From positions 1 through 12,892 of the forward strand of contig JBLNBX010000098.1 of the NCBI GenBank assembly GCA_050260275.1: 12,892 bases of DNA. The letters are read 5' to 3'. The notes below the pieces were generated by a model. That model was not told where the DNA came from and did not search any database. It worked only from the letters and a program-made list of their open reading frames with translations. This DNA is from DATMXS01 sp050260275 (GTDB lineage: Bacteria; Acidobacteriota; Terriglobia; Bryobacterales; Bryobacteraceae). Positions 6,445 to 12,892 of this stretch are shown here, one piece after another; within the stretch, counting starts at the first letter, position 1, and each line of letters begins with the position of its first letter. The position numbers were made by a program, and so were the translations under genes.

Positions 6445-7635
6445 GTGCCGAAGGTCTTCAATCCACTCTCGTTCTTTCGTCACGTCCCTAAAGCATTGCT
6501 CGAACAGTTCTTCTCGATGGTTCCTGCGTTCGTGGGTTTCGATTGGAGTTTAGTGAACGAGCGCCGGGTTGAGCCGATCATGGAGCGATGCAACGCGATC
6601 GCGCCGGCTGAATGCGCCAGAATATTCAGGATCTTCCGCATGGTCGAATCCGTTGCCGATCCGATCGGCACACAGGTCCTGATCGAGGCCGCCAAAGACA
6701 TCGATCTCAACATCGCAGCGGCGATCAGCGCAAAGAAGAACGCCTACGAGCGTGCCCTCTGGTGTTACTTGCAGGACAAGCGCATTCTTGAAGGCGCACG
6801 CACGCTCGCACATATTGAGAACTTGCCGAGGCGCTCCTGGGAAACAATGAAGAACCTTCCCGTGAGGTCTATCAATGTCACATCCGAGATGCTGGGGGAG
6901 TTCGGGCAGCAGCTATCCGCGTTTTTCTGGACCACGCAAGGCCGGGGCGACAAGTGTAAGGTCGAACATCGTCGTCGTGAAGGCGACATAGATTCCTTCT
7001 TCGCCTATCCTGCCGATTACATCGACGAACGGTTCGGTTATGACGAAGACGGACAGTTCGAGTTTCGGCGTTGGAATCCGGCATTTGACATAGTTTTTGA
7101 ATACCACCGCGCGGACGGCACCACGGACATCTATGCTCAAGGCGGCGGGAAGATCCGTCAGTTCTTGTCGCAGATTTTCGCGCGCGTCGTTCTCGGAGCT
7201 GAGGACATTCCGGAGCCGCTCAACGAGGATTGCTTCGATCTAACGGTTTTCAAGAACCCGAACATCACCTTCCCGACTGATCCCGCGGACAACATCACGC
7301 TGGTCCGTGTGCTGGCGATGCGGCTCCAGTTTCACGGCCACCGCGGCGGCCGAATCACTGTCGCGATCGACGGCCGGTCCAAACAGGGATCGGTCTACGA
7401 GGTGATGGCCGACAAACTGGCCGAAAGGCACGCCCGGCTGACGGATGCCACCATTCTCGGCGTCACGATGCAGGCTTTCTTGCGGGATGGGGACAACCGG
7501 GAAAGGACCCTTACATTCAAGGTCTCGGCGCCCGCATTCTGCGACCTTGAGGACAGCCCGGAGGAGCAGCGGCTGCGGTGGTACTTGCGTGAGTGGAAGA
7601 TTGAAAAGCGTCCCGACCTGGCAACGGCTGCTTGA
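6445..7635 (+). CDS. Unknown protein, first of an overlapping gene pair (396 aa)
   Basis: No named family recognised. The N-terminal part (residues 1-130) is helical and opens with PKVFNPLSFFRHVPKALLEQFF; about 155-250 is a mixed alpha/beta stretch with FFAYPADYID at 185, DEDGQFEFRRWNPAFDIVF at 200-218 and DIYAQGGGKIRQFL at 228; about 285-385 is beta-rich with VRVLAMRLQF, GRITVAID and TLTFKVSAPAFCDL. No signal peptide, membrane segment, Walker motif or nuclease motif is visible, so it is probably a cytoplasmic protein. It has the look of a well-kept gene. Its 3' end overlaps the next gene by 35-47 bases, which suggests coupled translation and a shared task. From memory, similarly built pairs occur in accessory regions of other bacteria, but I cannot verify this or name a function. 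Confidence 0.85.
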   Translation: MPKVFNPLSFFRHVPKALLEQFFSMVPAFVGFDWSLVNERRVEPIMERCNAIAPAECARIFRIFRMVESVADPIGTQVLIEAAKDIDLNIAAAISAKKNAYERALWCYLQDKRILEGARTLAHIENLPRRSWETMKNLPVRSINVTSEMLGEFGQQLSAFFWTTQGRGDKCKVEHRRREGDIDSFFAYPADYIDERFGYDEDGQFEFRRWNPAFDIVFEYHRADGTTDIYAQGGGKIRQFLSQIFARVVLGAEDIPEPLNEDCFDLTVFKNPNITFPTDPADNITLVRVLAMRLQFHGHRGGRITVAIDGRSKQGSVYEVMADKLAERHARLTDATILGVTMQAFLRDGDNRERTLTFKVSAPAFCDLEDSPEEQRLRWYLREWKIEKRPDLATAA

Positions 7636-8740
7636 GAGGCTTGCTTCAGGCGATCGCGTCGTCAGCGTTGATGATATCCGGGGATGGGACAAGCCGGAAT
7701 TCGAGCAGGCCGTCGCGCTGGGCATCTTGCGCGAAGCTGAGCCGGCGGCCTGGATCATGTGCGATGCCTGCCCCGAGAGACACTGGTCCGAAGTCATCTG
7801 GGTTGCCGGCGGCCGGCGGGCTTTCATCGCGTGTCCAGAGGAAGGCACCGTTGATGTAGAGCCCGCACGGCTACGGCAGTGGCGGATCGACGCAGGACGG
7901 ATGGCTGAGGTGGTCACGAAAGCTTTGGACCTGTCCGGCTCTATCCAACCGATCTCCCTCGGGCGTTTGTGGCACCTGGGCCGCCGCCGGCTGGCCGGCC
8001 GGTTCCGGGACTTTTTCCTGGTCGGCGGGAACACGAACGACCTAAGCGGCGACTTCGAACAGCTACTTCGCCAGGACGGCTGGACCTCCGGCGTGGTCTT
8101 CGTTCCGCGTGCCAACGGTTGCGGCGCCGAGGCTCCATCAAAGCTAAGGGTGATCGATTTGTATTCAGTCAGCCAGCTTGTCGACGGAACGCTGGCGGTC
8201 GATCTCGACTACATCGCAGATTGCTTTGAGGACGCGCCGGTCCGGGCCGATCACGTCCAGACCATCACCGCCCCACCTGGTACTGCCTGGAGCGAGGTGA
8301 GCATGGTCGTCCACGACAACTTCATGCGGGTGACGATCCGCGGCAAGGAAACGGAGCGGGACTATTCGCAAACTGGATTCCGTGATCCGGATCAGCGCCT
8401 TGAGTTGCTCAAGCTGTTCGCCGCAGCGCGCGGGAAACTCGATAGCGATAAGATCCCCTCCCTTCTCCAGGGAGACACTCCCTTGAAGACGCGTATCAGC
8501 CGGCTTCGAAGGCTGCTACAGGATCTCATCGAAGTGGACGGCGATCCGATTGAGCACAACAAGAGGGCCAATACCTACGCCTGCCAATTTGAAATCCGTC
8601 TGGCCGACCACTGGGGCTATCATAAACAGACGATTATCGAATGGGATGGGGATCGTGCAGAGGAGAACCAGCGCATCCAGTCCCGGAGTTCGCACCAAGA
8701 ATGCAGGCGTGCTTCTGGTGCAGTACCAACACACGTATAG
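7589..8740 (+). CDS. Unknown protein, second of the gene pair, CxxC and winged-helix-like (383 aa)
   Basis: The frame opens upstream, but GTG 7589 or TTG 7601 (GGAAG just before it) are the likely starts, both inside the end of the first gene. Residues 10-50 look like a small helical domain (WQRLLERLAS, then PEFEQAVALGILREAEP). At 58-82 CDAC-x20-C gives three cysteines of a possible metal-binding or ribbon motif (MCDACPERHWSEVIWV, AFIACPEEG), followed by VDVEPARLRQWRID. At about 270-340 LELLKLFAAARGKL, TPLKTRISRLRRLLQDLI and ANTYACQFEIRL resemble the winged-helix output domain of OmpR-type regulators, including a likely recognition helix, so DNA binding is plausible. The last 25 residues are polar and may be non-native read-through. 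The partner of the preceding gene; function unknown. Confidence 0.82.
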   Translation: MSGRLKSVPTWQRLLERLASGDRVVSVDDIRGWDKPEFEQAVALGILREAEPAAWIMCDACPERHWSEVIWVAGGRRAFIACPEEGTVDVEPARLRQWRIDAGRMAEVVTKALDLSGSIQPISLGRLWHLGRRRLAGRFRDFFLVGGNTNDLSGDFEQLLRQDGWTSGVVFVPRANGCGAEAPSKLRVIDLYSVSQLVDGTLAVDLDYIADCFEDAPVRADHVQTITAPPGTAWSEVSMVVHDNFMRVTIRGKETERDYSQTGFRDPDQRLELLKLFAAARGKLDSDKIPSLLQGDTPLKTRISRLRRLLQDLIEVDGDPIEHNKRANTYACQFEIRLADHWGYHKQTIIEWDGDRAEENQRIQSRSSHQECRRASGAVPTHV

Positions 8741-9392
8741 CCAAGATGACTGTCGCGACCCGAATTATAACAACTACCCCTATCATTGCATCGTTTACCC
8801 GGACGGGACGGAACACTGCTTCTATGCACATGCGATCAATCTTGCTGAGGTCCTCTATAATGAGGCTCGCGGGGAGAGCTGGGGTGCGATTGACATGGTG
8901 GGGTGGACAGTGCGGGATCGCGCTTTTCAAGGGGTGAGCTGTGACTCGTATATCGGCGGTATCAACTCCTCGTGCCGCAACAGTCTCTCGTGCGGCCAGA
9001 TGCTCTTCTGTCCGTACGACAAATACTACTGCTGCGTCGTGCACGGTGGGACCACGAGTGTGGGGGCCCTGCAGTCGCAGTTCAACGACTCGCACGTGAC
9101 CTGGTCTACACTGGCCGCCACAGGGCTCCCATACGAAGCGATCGAGATCCAAAATGGGCGGATAGTCGAGATGTCAACGGGCTTTGTCCCGCCGGGGGCA
9201 AGTGCGTGCGGCAATACCTGTGACGACAACTTCTGCTATTACGGATCAAATGTCGACGCGCCATCTCCCCTGGGGCCGATGGAGTACCTGCCGAAGGATT
9301 ATACGCCGCAAGCGAGTAGTTGCAAGTGGAAGAGCGGCGCAGTGTGCGGTAACGGCCCCAGCGACAATGTCTTTTGGAACCGGTTGAACTGA
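8646..9392 (+). CDS. Cysteine-rich SleB-like cell wall hydrolase, 5' end uncertain
   Basis: The core INLAEVLYNEARGESWGAI followed by DMVGWTVRDRAFQG fits the Hydrolase_2/SleB family, whose catalytic glutamate lies in the (N/A)EARGE motif; such enzymes cut peptidoglycan. Unusually the protein carries 14 cysteines, several in C-x(4-8)-C spacing and one CC pair (YYCCVVHGG), typical of an exported, disulfide-bonded protein. No signal peptide is visible. ATG 8646 lies inside the previous gene; the frame runs back to ATG 8550, also antisense-free but without resemblance. GTG 8709 is another option. Either the 5' end with the export signal has been lost, or the real start is one of these and export uses another route. 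The catalytic half looks intact. Confidence 0.72.
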   Translation: MGIVQRRTSASSPGVRTKNAGVLLVQYQHTYSQDDCRDPNYNNYPYHCIVYPDGTEHCFYAHAINLAEVLYNEARGESWGAIDMVGWTVRDRAFQGVSCDSYIGGINSSCRNSLSCGQMLFCPYDKYYCCVVHGGTTSVGALQSQFNDSHVTWSTLAATGLPYEAIEIQNGRIVEMSTGFVPPGASACGNTCDDNFCYYGSNVDAPSPLGPMEYLPKDYTPQASSCKWKSGAVCGNGPSDNVFWNRLN

Positions 9393-9416
9393 ACAGTGGA
9401 TCGGCTCGTCTTGCAG

Positions 9417-9512
9417 GCGGCGCCCGACGGGCGGCGATGCCCATCCCGACTCCATGCGATTGCGGGCCGGAACCGCAGGGATGGGTCTCGGTTGTTCGCC
9501 AGCGGGCGCCGC
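9417..9512. repeat. Nested three-tier inverted repeat
   Basis: Between the hydrolase and the next gene (9393-9592, no gene seen). Outer arms GCGGCGCCCG (9417-9426) and CGGGCGCCGC (9503-9512) are perfect over 10 bp; middle arms CCCATCCC (9440-9447) and GGGATGGG (9478-9485) over 8 bp; inner arms TGCGG (9461-9465) and CCGCA (9473-9477) close a 7-base loop. The inner and middle stems stack directly on the right side (9477/9478) with a 13-base bulge on the left. Such order is unlikely by chance. A structured RNA, a REP-like element or a mobile-element remnant are possible. Confidence 0.65.
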
Positions 9513-9592
9513 AGGCACCCGCAAGACCATCAATGGCAATCAGCACGAGGTTGCCCGAAACCTTGGGCTTCTGGCTGACGTATGCTGATGGC

Positions 9593-10193
9593 ATGAAGGT
9601 GTTGTCTTCGGTAGCTACGATCCTTTGCGCCATTTCCGCCGGGGCGCAATCAACCTTCTTCAATGGTTCCGCCCCGGTCCCGCAATTGAGGGAGTTCCCT
9701 CATCTGACCGACTCGCAGTTGACGGCCGTCGTGGGTGCCAATCGCCAATTCGCCGAATGGATGATCGAAAACCAGCGGCGCATCAGCGACGTTTCGCGGG
9801 AGATCGTCAAGGAAGCCGCCAGGAGTCTGCTCGACCCGATTGCGGTAGAGGGGCTGTACGCGACAACTGAGATCATCTCCCGGAACGTCCCGAGATCGAA
9901 CCGACGATCTGGAGAAAGCCAACATCGCCCTACTAGTTGGCGGACAGAAGGCCAAGTTGAGGGCCTCGGAGAATGCTCTAAAGCTGTGGCCGATGGTCGC
10001 GCAGGCGCAAGCTCTGCGGCTACTGGCCTTGCTCGAATCGAGGGCGCTGGGGGTGATAACAACCGCCGATCGGTTCAATCGAACGGACGCCATTCGCTTG
10101 GCATCCGCCGGTTCGACGATTCCTGGGTGTGCATCCCCGACCGCGTTCCTGGGGGCAGCGATCCGAGTTCCGTCCCTTGGTGCGTGCGTGTGA
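9593..10193 (+). pseudogene. Frameshifted secreted Spy-like helical protein
   Basis: The protein opens with a signal peptide (MKVLSSVATILCAISAGAQS, cleavage after AGA) and continues FPHLTDSQLTAVVGANRQFA, REIVKEAARSLLDPIAVEGLY and ATTEIISR in one frame until about 9885. From about 9903 the coding pattern jumps to a second frame: DDLEKANIALLVGGQKAKLR, then SENALKLWPMVAQAQALRLL and a stop at 10193. The two halves together fit a Spy/CpxP-like periplasmic protein with an LT-x-Q repeat helix (LTDSQL) and a later GQKAKL helix. I know this layout from small acidobacterial secreted proteins, from memory. The shift lies between about 9885 and 9905 and is either a real decay mutation or a sequence error. 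No Shine-Dalgarno is seen before ATG 9593. Confidence 0.62.
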
Positions 10194-10429
10194 CTAATAC
10201 GAGGGTGATCGGTTTCGCGCGCGGGGCATTGGTAGCCGCCAATAACACTGGCGCGCCACGAGGGTCAACCGAACCAGCAGCCGAAACCGGGGCGCGCCCT
10301 GACTTCCCGCACGTCGCTGACGGCTTTACGTCACCCGACCGCAGCACCGGAATCACCGCCGCCTACCGAATATTTTCAGTCCCGACCTTCGGAAAAACCT
10401 GTGAAGAAGCCGGGCATCCGGCCAGACTC

Positions 10430-10708
10430 ATGGCACCGAAACAGCCTGTAGTGCTGCACGTCGGCAAATGGTTTGATCTCAGTCGGTTAGTCGTCATCGG
10501 AGTAGACCGGAAAGGCGATGTAGTTCGACCTGCGCCTATCCACGTCGAAGTCGAAAAGAGAGACCCGCCGCTACTGAATCTTCGATCCGACATGATATCC
10601 CAGGGACGCCTGCTCCCTATCCGACCCGGCAAATTCCGGTTTCGTGCCCGGACGATTTGCTCCGGGTCATCCGCAGAGGCCTTCATTGAAGCCGTGATCA
10701 GGCCATAA
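10430..10708 (+). CDS. C-terminal part of a beta-rich, probably exported protein; possible remnant
   Basis: From ATG 10430 the 92 residues read MAPKQPVVLHVGKWFDLSRL, then VVIGVDRKGDVVRPAPIHVE, LLNLRSDMISQGRLLPIRPG and KFRFRARTICSGSSAEAF: alternating beta strands of an Ig-like or bacterial big-domain type. The ATG has no ribosome site, and the frame is open far upstream (to 9374), where 10194-10429 might add residues but shows little order. No signal peptide precedes the domain. It is best read as the 3' end of a gene whose front has been lost or lies in another frame. The downstream TAA is at 10706-10708. Confidence 0.45.
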   Translation: MAPKQPVVLHVGKWFDLSRLVVIGVDRKGDVVRPAPIHVEVEKRDPPLLNLRSDMISQGRLLPIRPGKFRFRARTICSGSSAEAFIEAVIRP

Positions 10709-10766
10709 CGGAACCGGCGGCCCCGTTGCCGTGTGGGTCGCTATGAGGCATGATCTTTCGGTCACC

Positions 10767-10781
10767 CGCCCTGATCGGGCG
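10767..10781. terminator. Small GC stem-loop
   Basis: CGCCC-TGATC-GGGCG, a 5-bp stem with a 5-base loop, about 60 bases after the preceding stop. No T-run follows; a weak terminator or chance. Confidence 0.25.
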
Positions 10782-10818
10782 ATCGGCTTCATAAAACAAT
10801 GCCTCGCGTGACTTTGAA

Positions 10819-11091
10819 ATGGTCCAATCCGACCTCGGCCCTGTCCTGACCGGACAGCGCCTTGGCCGCCACCCCCTGAAGAGATTAGTGGAAGGGGAAA
10901 CTGCTCTGGAACGCTTCGACGCTGAGCGCGAACGCCGCAACGATCCACGTTTCGGCCGAACCACCGAGGATCGGATTGTCTGGGGCCGACTTATCGAACT
11001 GGAGTTGCAGGACATCGATGAGCAGTTGAATCGCATCTGTTGCTCGCCGGGTCGGGACGGCTCTGACGAACATTCGATCAACGCGCGCTAA
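10819..11091 (+). CDS. Small charged hypothetical protein (90 aa)
   Basis: A hydrophilic, helix-prone protein rich in Arg, Glu and Asp, with TALERFDAERERRNDPRFG at about 29-47 and RLIELELQDIDEQLNRI at about 57-73, which could form a coiled coil. No family recognised. Codon use (G/C in third positions, frequent gaa/gag/cgc/gac) looks coding, but no Shine-Dalgarno lies before ATG 10819. It is convergent with the response regulator gene that ends at 11132. Confidence 0.5.
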   Translation: MVQSDLGPVLTGQRLGRHPLKRLVEGETALERFDAERERRNDPRFGRTTEDRIVWGRLIELELQDIDEQLNRICCSPGRDGSDEHSINAR

Positions 11092-11131
11092 TCGTAGGGC
11101 TCAGGGGAAAGCTCCTCGGTCCGCAGAATCA

Positions 11132-11542
11132 TCAGGCCGAAGCAGCCGATGCGCACTCCGGCAGCCCGATCAGCCCCGCGACCATTTTCTGCAAGGTCGC
11201 CGGAAGGAACGGCTTAAGCAGAGTGGCGACCGAGTCGGAGGGGATCTCGCTCAGTTCCGCAGCGTCCTGGTCCGGCCACATCTCCGGAGGATAGCTGGAA
11301 GTCAGGATAATTCGCAGGGCCGGGTTCGCGCCTCGAAGCTCGAGAGCAACACGAATCCCCGAGCTGACCGGGAGCGTCACGTCGGCAATCAACAGGTCAA
11401 CAGCGCCGTGGTGTTCCCCGAATCGCTCAATGGCCTCCTCGGCTGTAGTGCTCTCAAGGATGGCATACCCCTGTGACAGCGCGCGCCTGATGAGGGCCAT
11501 CACGACGGGCTCATCTTCCAGGATCAAAATCGTCTCTTTCAA
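11132..11542 (-). CDS. Receiver-only response regulator, CheY-like (136 aa)
   Basis: A single receiver domain with all key residues: acidic pocket Glu9-Asp10-Glu11 (ILEDEP), phospho-acceptor Asp54 (LLIADVTLP), switch Thr81 (ILTSSYPP) and Lys110 (TLLKPF). There is no output domain, so it should act by protein contact in a phosphorelay or taxis-like pathway. TTG 11542 with GGAG 9 bases upstream is preferred; it places the domain start at KETILILEDE, as in related proteins. An in-frame TTG at 11572 would add ten residues that contain AAGGAGG, more likely untranslated. No kinase gene is nearby, so the partner is unknown. Confidence 0.88.
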   Translation of the reverse strand: MKETILILEDEPVVMALIRRALSQGYAILESTTAEEAIERFGEHHGAVDLLIADVTLPVSSGIRVALELRGANPALRIILTSSYPPEMWPDQDAAELSEIPSDSVATLLKPFLPATLQKMVAGLIGLPECASAASA

Positions 11543-11600
11543 GGGGTGGATCTCCGAAATCCTCCTTGGCAAGCGTGCTTGATCACGTCAGCACGACAGC

Positions 11601-11980
11601 TCAGGCAGGCTGGGAACGCACGGACACGAGGGCTTCCCGGTGGGTGCTGAAAGAATCGGCTTCGACCCAGTCCACCCTGCCGCCACGAATCAGTGTTGCT
11701 GCAACATCGCCGACGTCCAGGTGGTCGAGGCCTACGAGCCACTGAGTGATCCTGGGCAGCGGAGGGATTACGACCTGTCGCTGCGGCCCGTTCGCCAGAG
11801 AATTGTTCCGGTAGAACCGATGACCGCCCGGTCGAGGCCCTTTGCTCGGCGGCACAAACAAGGATCGTATTCGGCCCGCCCGGTCATCCGGATTGGGATC
11901 GGGGGGATGACCTCTTTGATGAGCTCTTGCGCTCGCTGGACGACTTTTTCGCGCCGCCACGGTCTTGGTGGTAACGCAGC
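11601..11980 (-). pseudogene. Probable frameshifted hypothetical gene
   Basis: Between the two minus-strand genes no single frame gives a sensible protein from a good start. From about 11960 to 11907 one frame reads REKVVQRAQELIKEVIPP; from about 11900 to the stop near 11601 another reads DPNPDDRAGRIRSLFVPPSK, ITQWLVGLDHLDVGDVAATL and IRGGRVDWVEADSFSTHREA. They meet at a six-base homopolymer (G6 at 11901-11906), where one extra base would join them in frame. A second disturbance may lie near the A5 run at 11946-11950, after an ATG at about 11982. No family recognised. Either a decayed gene, a homopolymer sequencing error or a phase-variable tract. Confidence 0.42.
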
Positions 11981-11981
11981 A

Positions 11982-12332
11982 TCAACCCTGCGGCGTCCCT
12001 GAGAAGATCGCCTCGACCAGGGGCTGCAGCCACCGGCGATCGGCATCGGCACCGTATGAATCCCACGTTTCAATGGCGGCCTTCAGGCGTGCCAGTTCCG
12101 CGTCGGTGAACTCAAACTCCTTGGCTGGAAGCGAGAGCGCGGGATTCCATAGCACGCGCTCCTGGCCGGCAACGGTCTCTCGCTTCAGTTCGAGCACCTG
12201 CTCCTCGTCGGCATCAAGCGCGAGCCGGTCCTGGATGGCCCAGATCGCGCGAATAGACCCCACGTCTGCCCGCTGCGCGCCCAGTAGCGCGTGCAGATTC
12301 AAACGCTGGGTGTGGTCCAGCAGTAGTCTCAT
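11982..12332 (-). CDS. Small hypothetical protein of the tail-like region (116 aa)
   Basis: ATG 12332 follows the stop of the preceding gene by 10 bases, with AAAGGAAAC 4-12 bases upstream overlapping that stop. The protein reads MRLLLDHTQRLNLHALLGAQ, then VGSIRAIWAIQDRLALDADE, a WNPALSLPAKEFEF segment and DAELARLKAAIETWDSYGAD. It is soluble, helical, acidic and without a named domain. Its tight placing behind the tail-like gene suggests one operon and a structural or chaperone role in a phage-tail-like module, by context only. Confidence 0.75.
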   Translation of the reverse strand: MRLLLDHTQRLNLHALLGAQRADVGSIRAIWAIQDRLALDADEEQVLELKRETVAGQERVLWNPALSLPAKEFEFTDAELARLKAAIETWDSYGADADRRWLQPLVEAIFSGTPQG

Positions 12333-12342
12333 TTCGTTTCCT

Positions 12343-12892
12343 TTACGGGTTGGAGTAGAGCAGAATGTAGCCCGCCGTGACTCCGGCGGGATTCTTCACC
12401 TTGATCACGCCAGACCATCCAGACGGATTGCTGGCGCCCATCAGTTCGGCCAGCCGATAGCCGTTGCCGCTGCCGCCCGCGATCACGAGCTCTCCGGCGG
12501 ATGTGACCTGCAACAGCGTGTGGTCCGCAAGGTTCGATCCAGGCCCTGCCACACGGAGCGGTGATTCCGCGCTGTCCTTGGCCACGACCAGGAGCGGCCC
12601 GCATGCAACTCCGGCCGTAACCGGGGCGGCCTGGTAGCCCCACGTGCGAGCATAGCCCTTCTTCGGGTCGTTGCCCTGCTGGAGACACGCGCCCCAGAGC
12701 AGGATCGAGCCGCTGGTCCAGTCGTCGCCGTTGCCGTCGAACTGGCGCACGACGATCCACAAGCCGGTCTCGCCCGCCGCCAGCGTCCCGGTGATCTTGA
12801 AGCGCTGCCACGCGGTTGCGAGCGTGACTTGCGTCGGGCCGGCAAGGTACGCAGCATAGGGATTATCCACGATGGCGATCGAGACCTTGCGC
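12343..12892 (-). CDS. C-terminal part of a phage-tail-like or carbohydrate-binding protein, 5' end beyond right edge
   Basis: The frame is open to the window edge; 182 residues are visible, and the GTG at 12870 is likely internal since codons before it (KVSIAIV) continue the protein. TLATAWQRFKITGTLAAGET, GLWIVVRQFDGNGDDWTSGS and ILLWGACLQQGNDPK form a beta-sandwich stretch of the kind found as carbohydrate-binding modules in tail and fibre proteins. A second beta-rich part, LLQVTSAGELVIAGG and GWSGVIKVKNPAGVTAGYIL, ends the protein with LLYSNP and TAA. It may recognise a surface sugar. Prophage or tail-like particle origin is inferred. Confidence 0.75.
   Translation of the reverse strand, partial: RKVSIAIVDNPYAAYLAGPTQVTLATAWQRFKITGTLAAGETGLWIVVRQFDGNGDDWTSGSILLWGACLQQGNDPKKGYARTWGYQAAPVTAGVACGPLLVVAKDSAESPLRVAGPGSNLADHTLLQVTSAGELVIAGGSGNGYRLAELMGASNPSGWSGVIKVKNPAGVTAGYILLYSNP

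Noticed and set aside
7240..8115. A 291-aa minus-strand frame
   Set aside because: It lies antisense to the unknown gene pair, is rich in Arg, Pro and Ser and has no family resemblance; a GC-driven shadow.
9374..10708. A 444-aa plus-strand frame read as one protein
   Set aside because: It joins an intergenic repeat, a signal peptide in the middle, a region whose coding signal is in another frame (9903-10193) and an unrelated beta-rich end.
1..12892. tRNA, rRNA or CRISPR array
   Set aside because: No cloverleaf-like segment with CCA-type end, no rRNA signature and no regularly spaced direct repeats were seen by eye.

Overview
The window is GC-rich bacterial DNA with the look of an accessory island: a restriction/defence-type helicase, a serine-recombinase cassette, unknown gene pairs, decayed genes and a phage-tail-like edge. 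Several proteins (a small secreted Spy-like protein, a receiver-only response regulator with an 'IPSDSV..LLKPF' ending, the tail-like domain on the right) remind me of Acidobacteriota such as Bryobacterales/Solibacter. That assignment is from memory of protein style and is only a guess. I see no rRNA, tRNA or CRISPR.

Layout. (1) 1-2796, minus strand: a 77-aa XRE-type repressor overlaps by ATGA the start of a large SNF2-like helicase that runs off the left edge. A 17-bp palindrome sits just upstream of the repressor start. This looks like the start of an autoregulated defence operon (DISARM DrmD-like or related). (2) 2797-3205: an intergenic region between divergent units, with a strong GC hairpin. 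(3) 3206-5915, plus strand: a recombinase cassette (small protein, DUF2924, large serine recombinase, small HTH protein). Its centre is inverted: 652 bp (3691-4342), holding the DUF2924 C-terminus and the recombinase catalytic N-terminus, lies on the opposite strand. Flipping it back in silico restores both genes in frame (170 aa and 537 aa), so both are split at present. (4) 6041-6214: a single-domain DUF1508/YegP-like protein. (5) 6445-8740: an overlapping two-gene unit of unknown function. (6) 8646-9392: a cysteine-rich SleB-like cell wall hydrolase with no clear start. (7) 9393-10708: a nested inverted-repeat element, a frameshifted secreted Spy-like gene and a C-terminal remnant of another protein. 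(8) 10819-11091: a small charged protein. (9) 11132-12892, minus strand: a receiver-only response regulator, a probable frameshifted gene, a small protein and the C-terminal part of a tail-like/carbohydrate-binding protein entering from the right edge.

The strongest observation is the inversion. It separates the catalytic domain of the recombinase from its DNA-binding part exactly at a TCAG/CTGA microhomology, leaving the recombinase off in this orientation. It may be a reversible self-switch, a one-off rearrangement or an assembly artefact; long reads would tell. The second lead is the unknown two-gene unit at 6445-8740.
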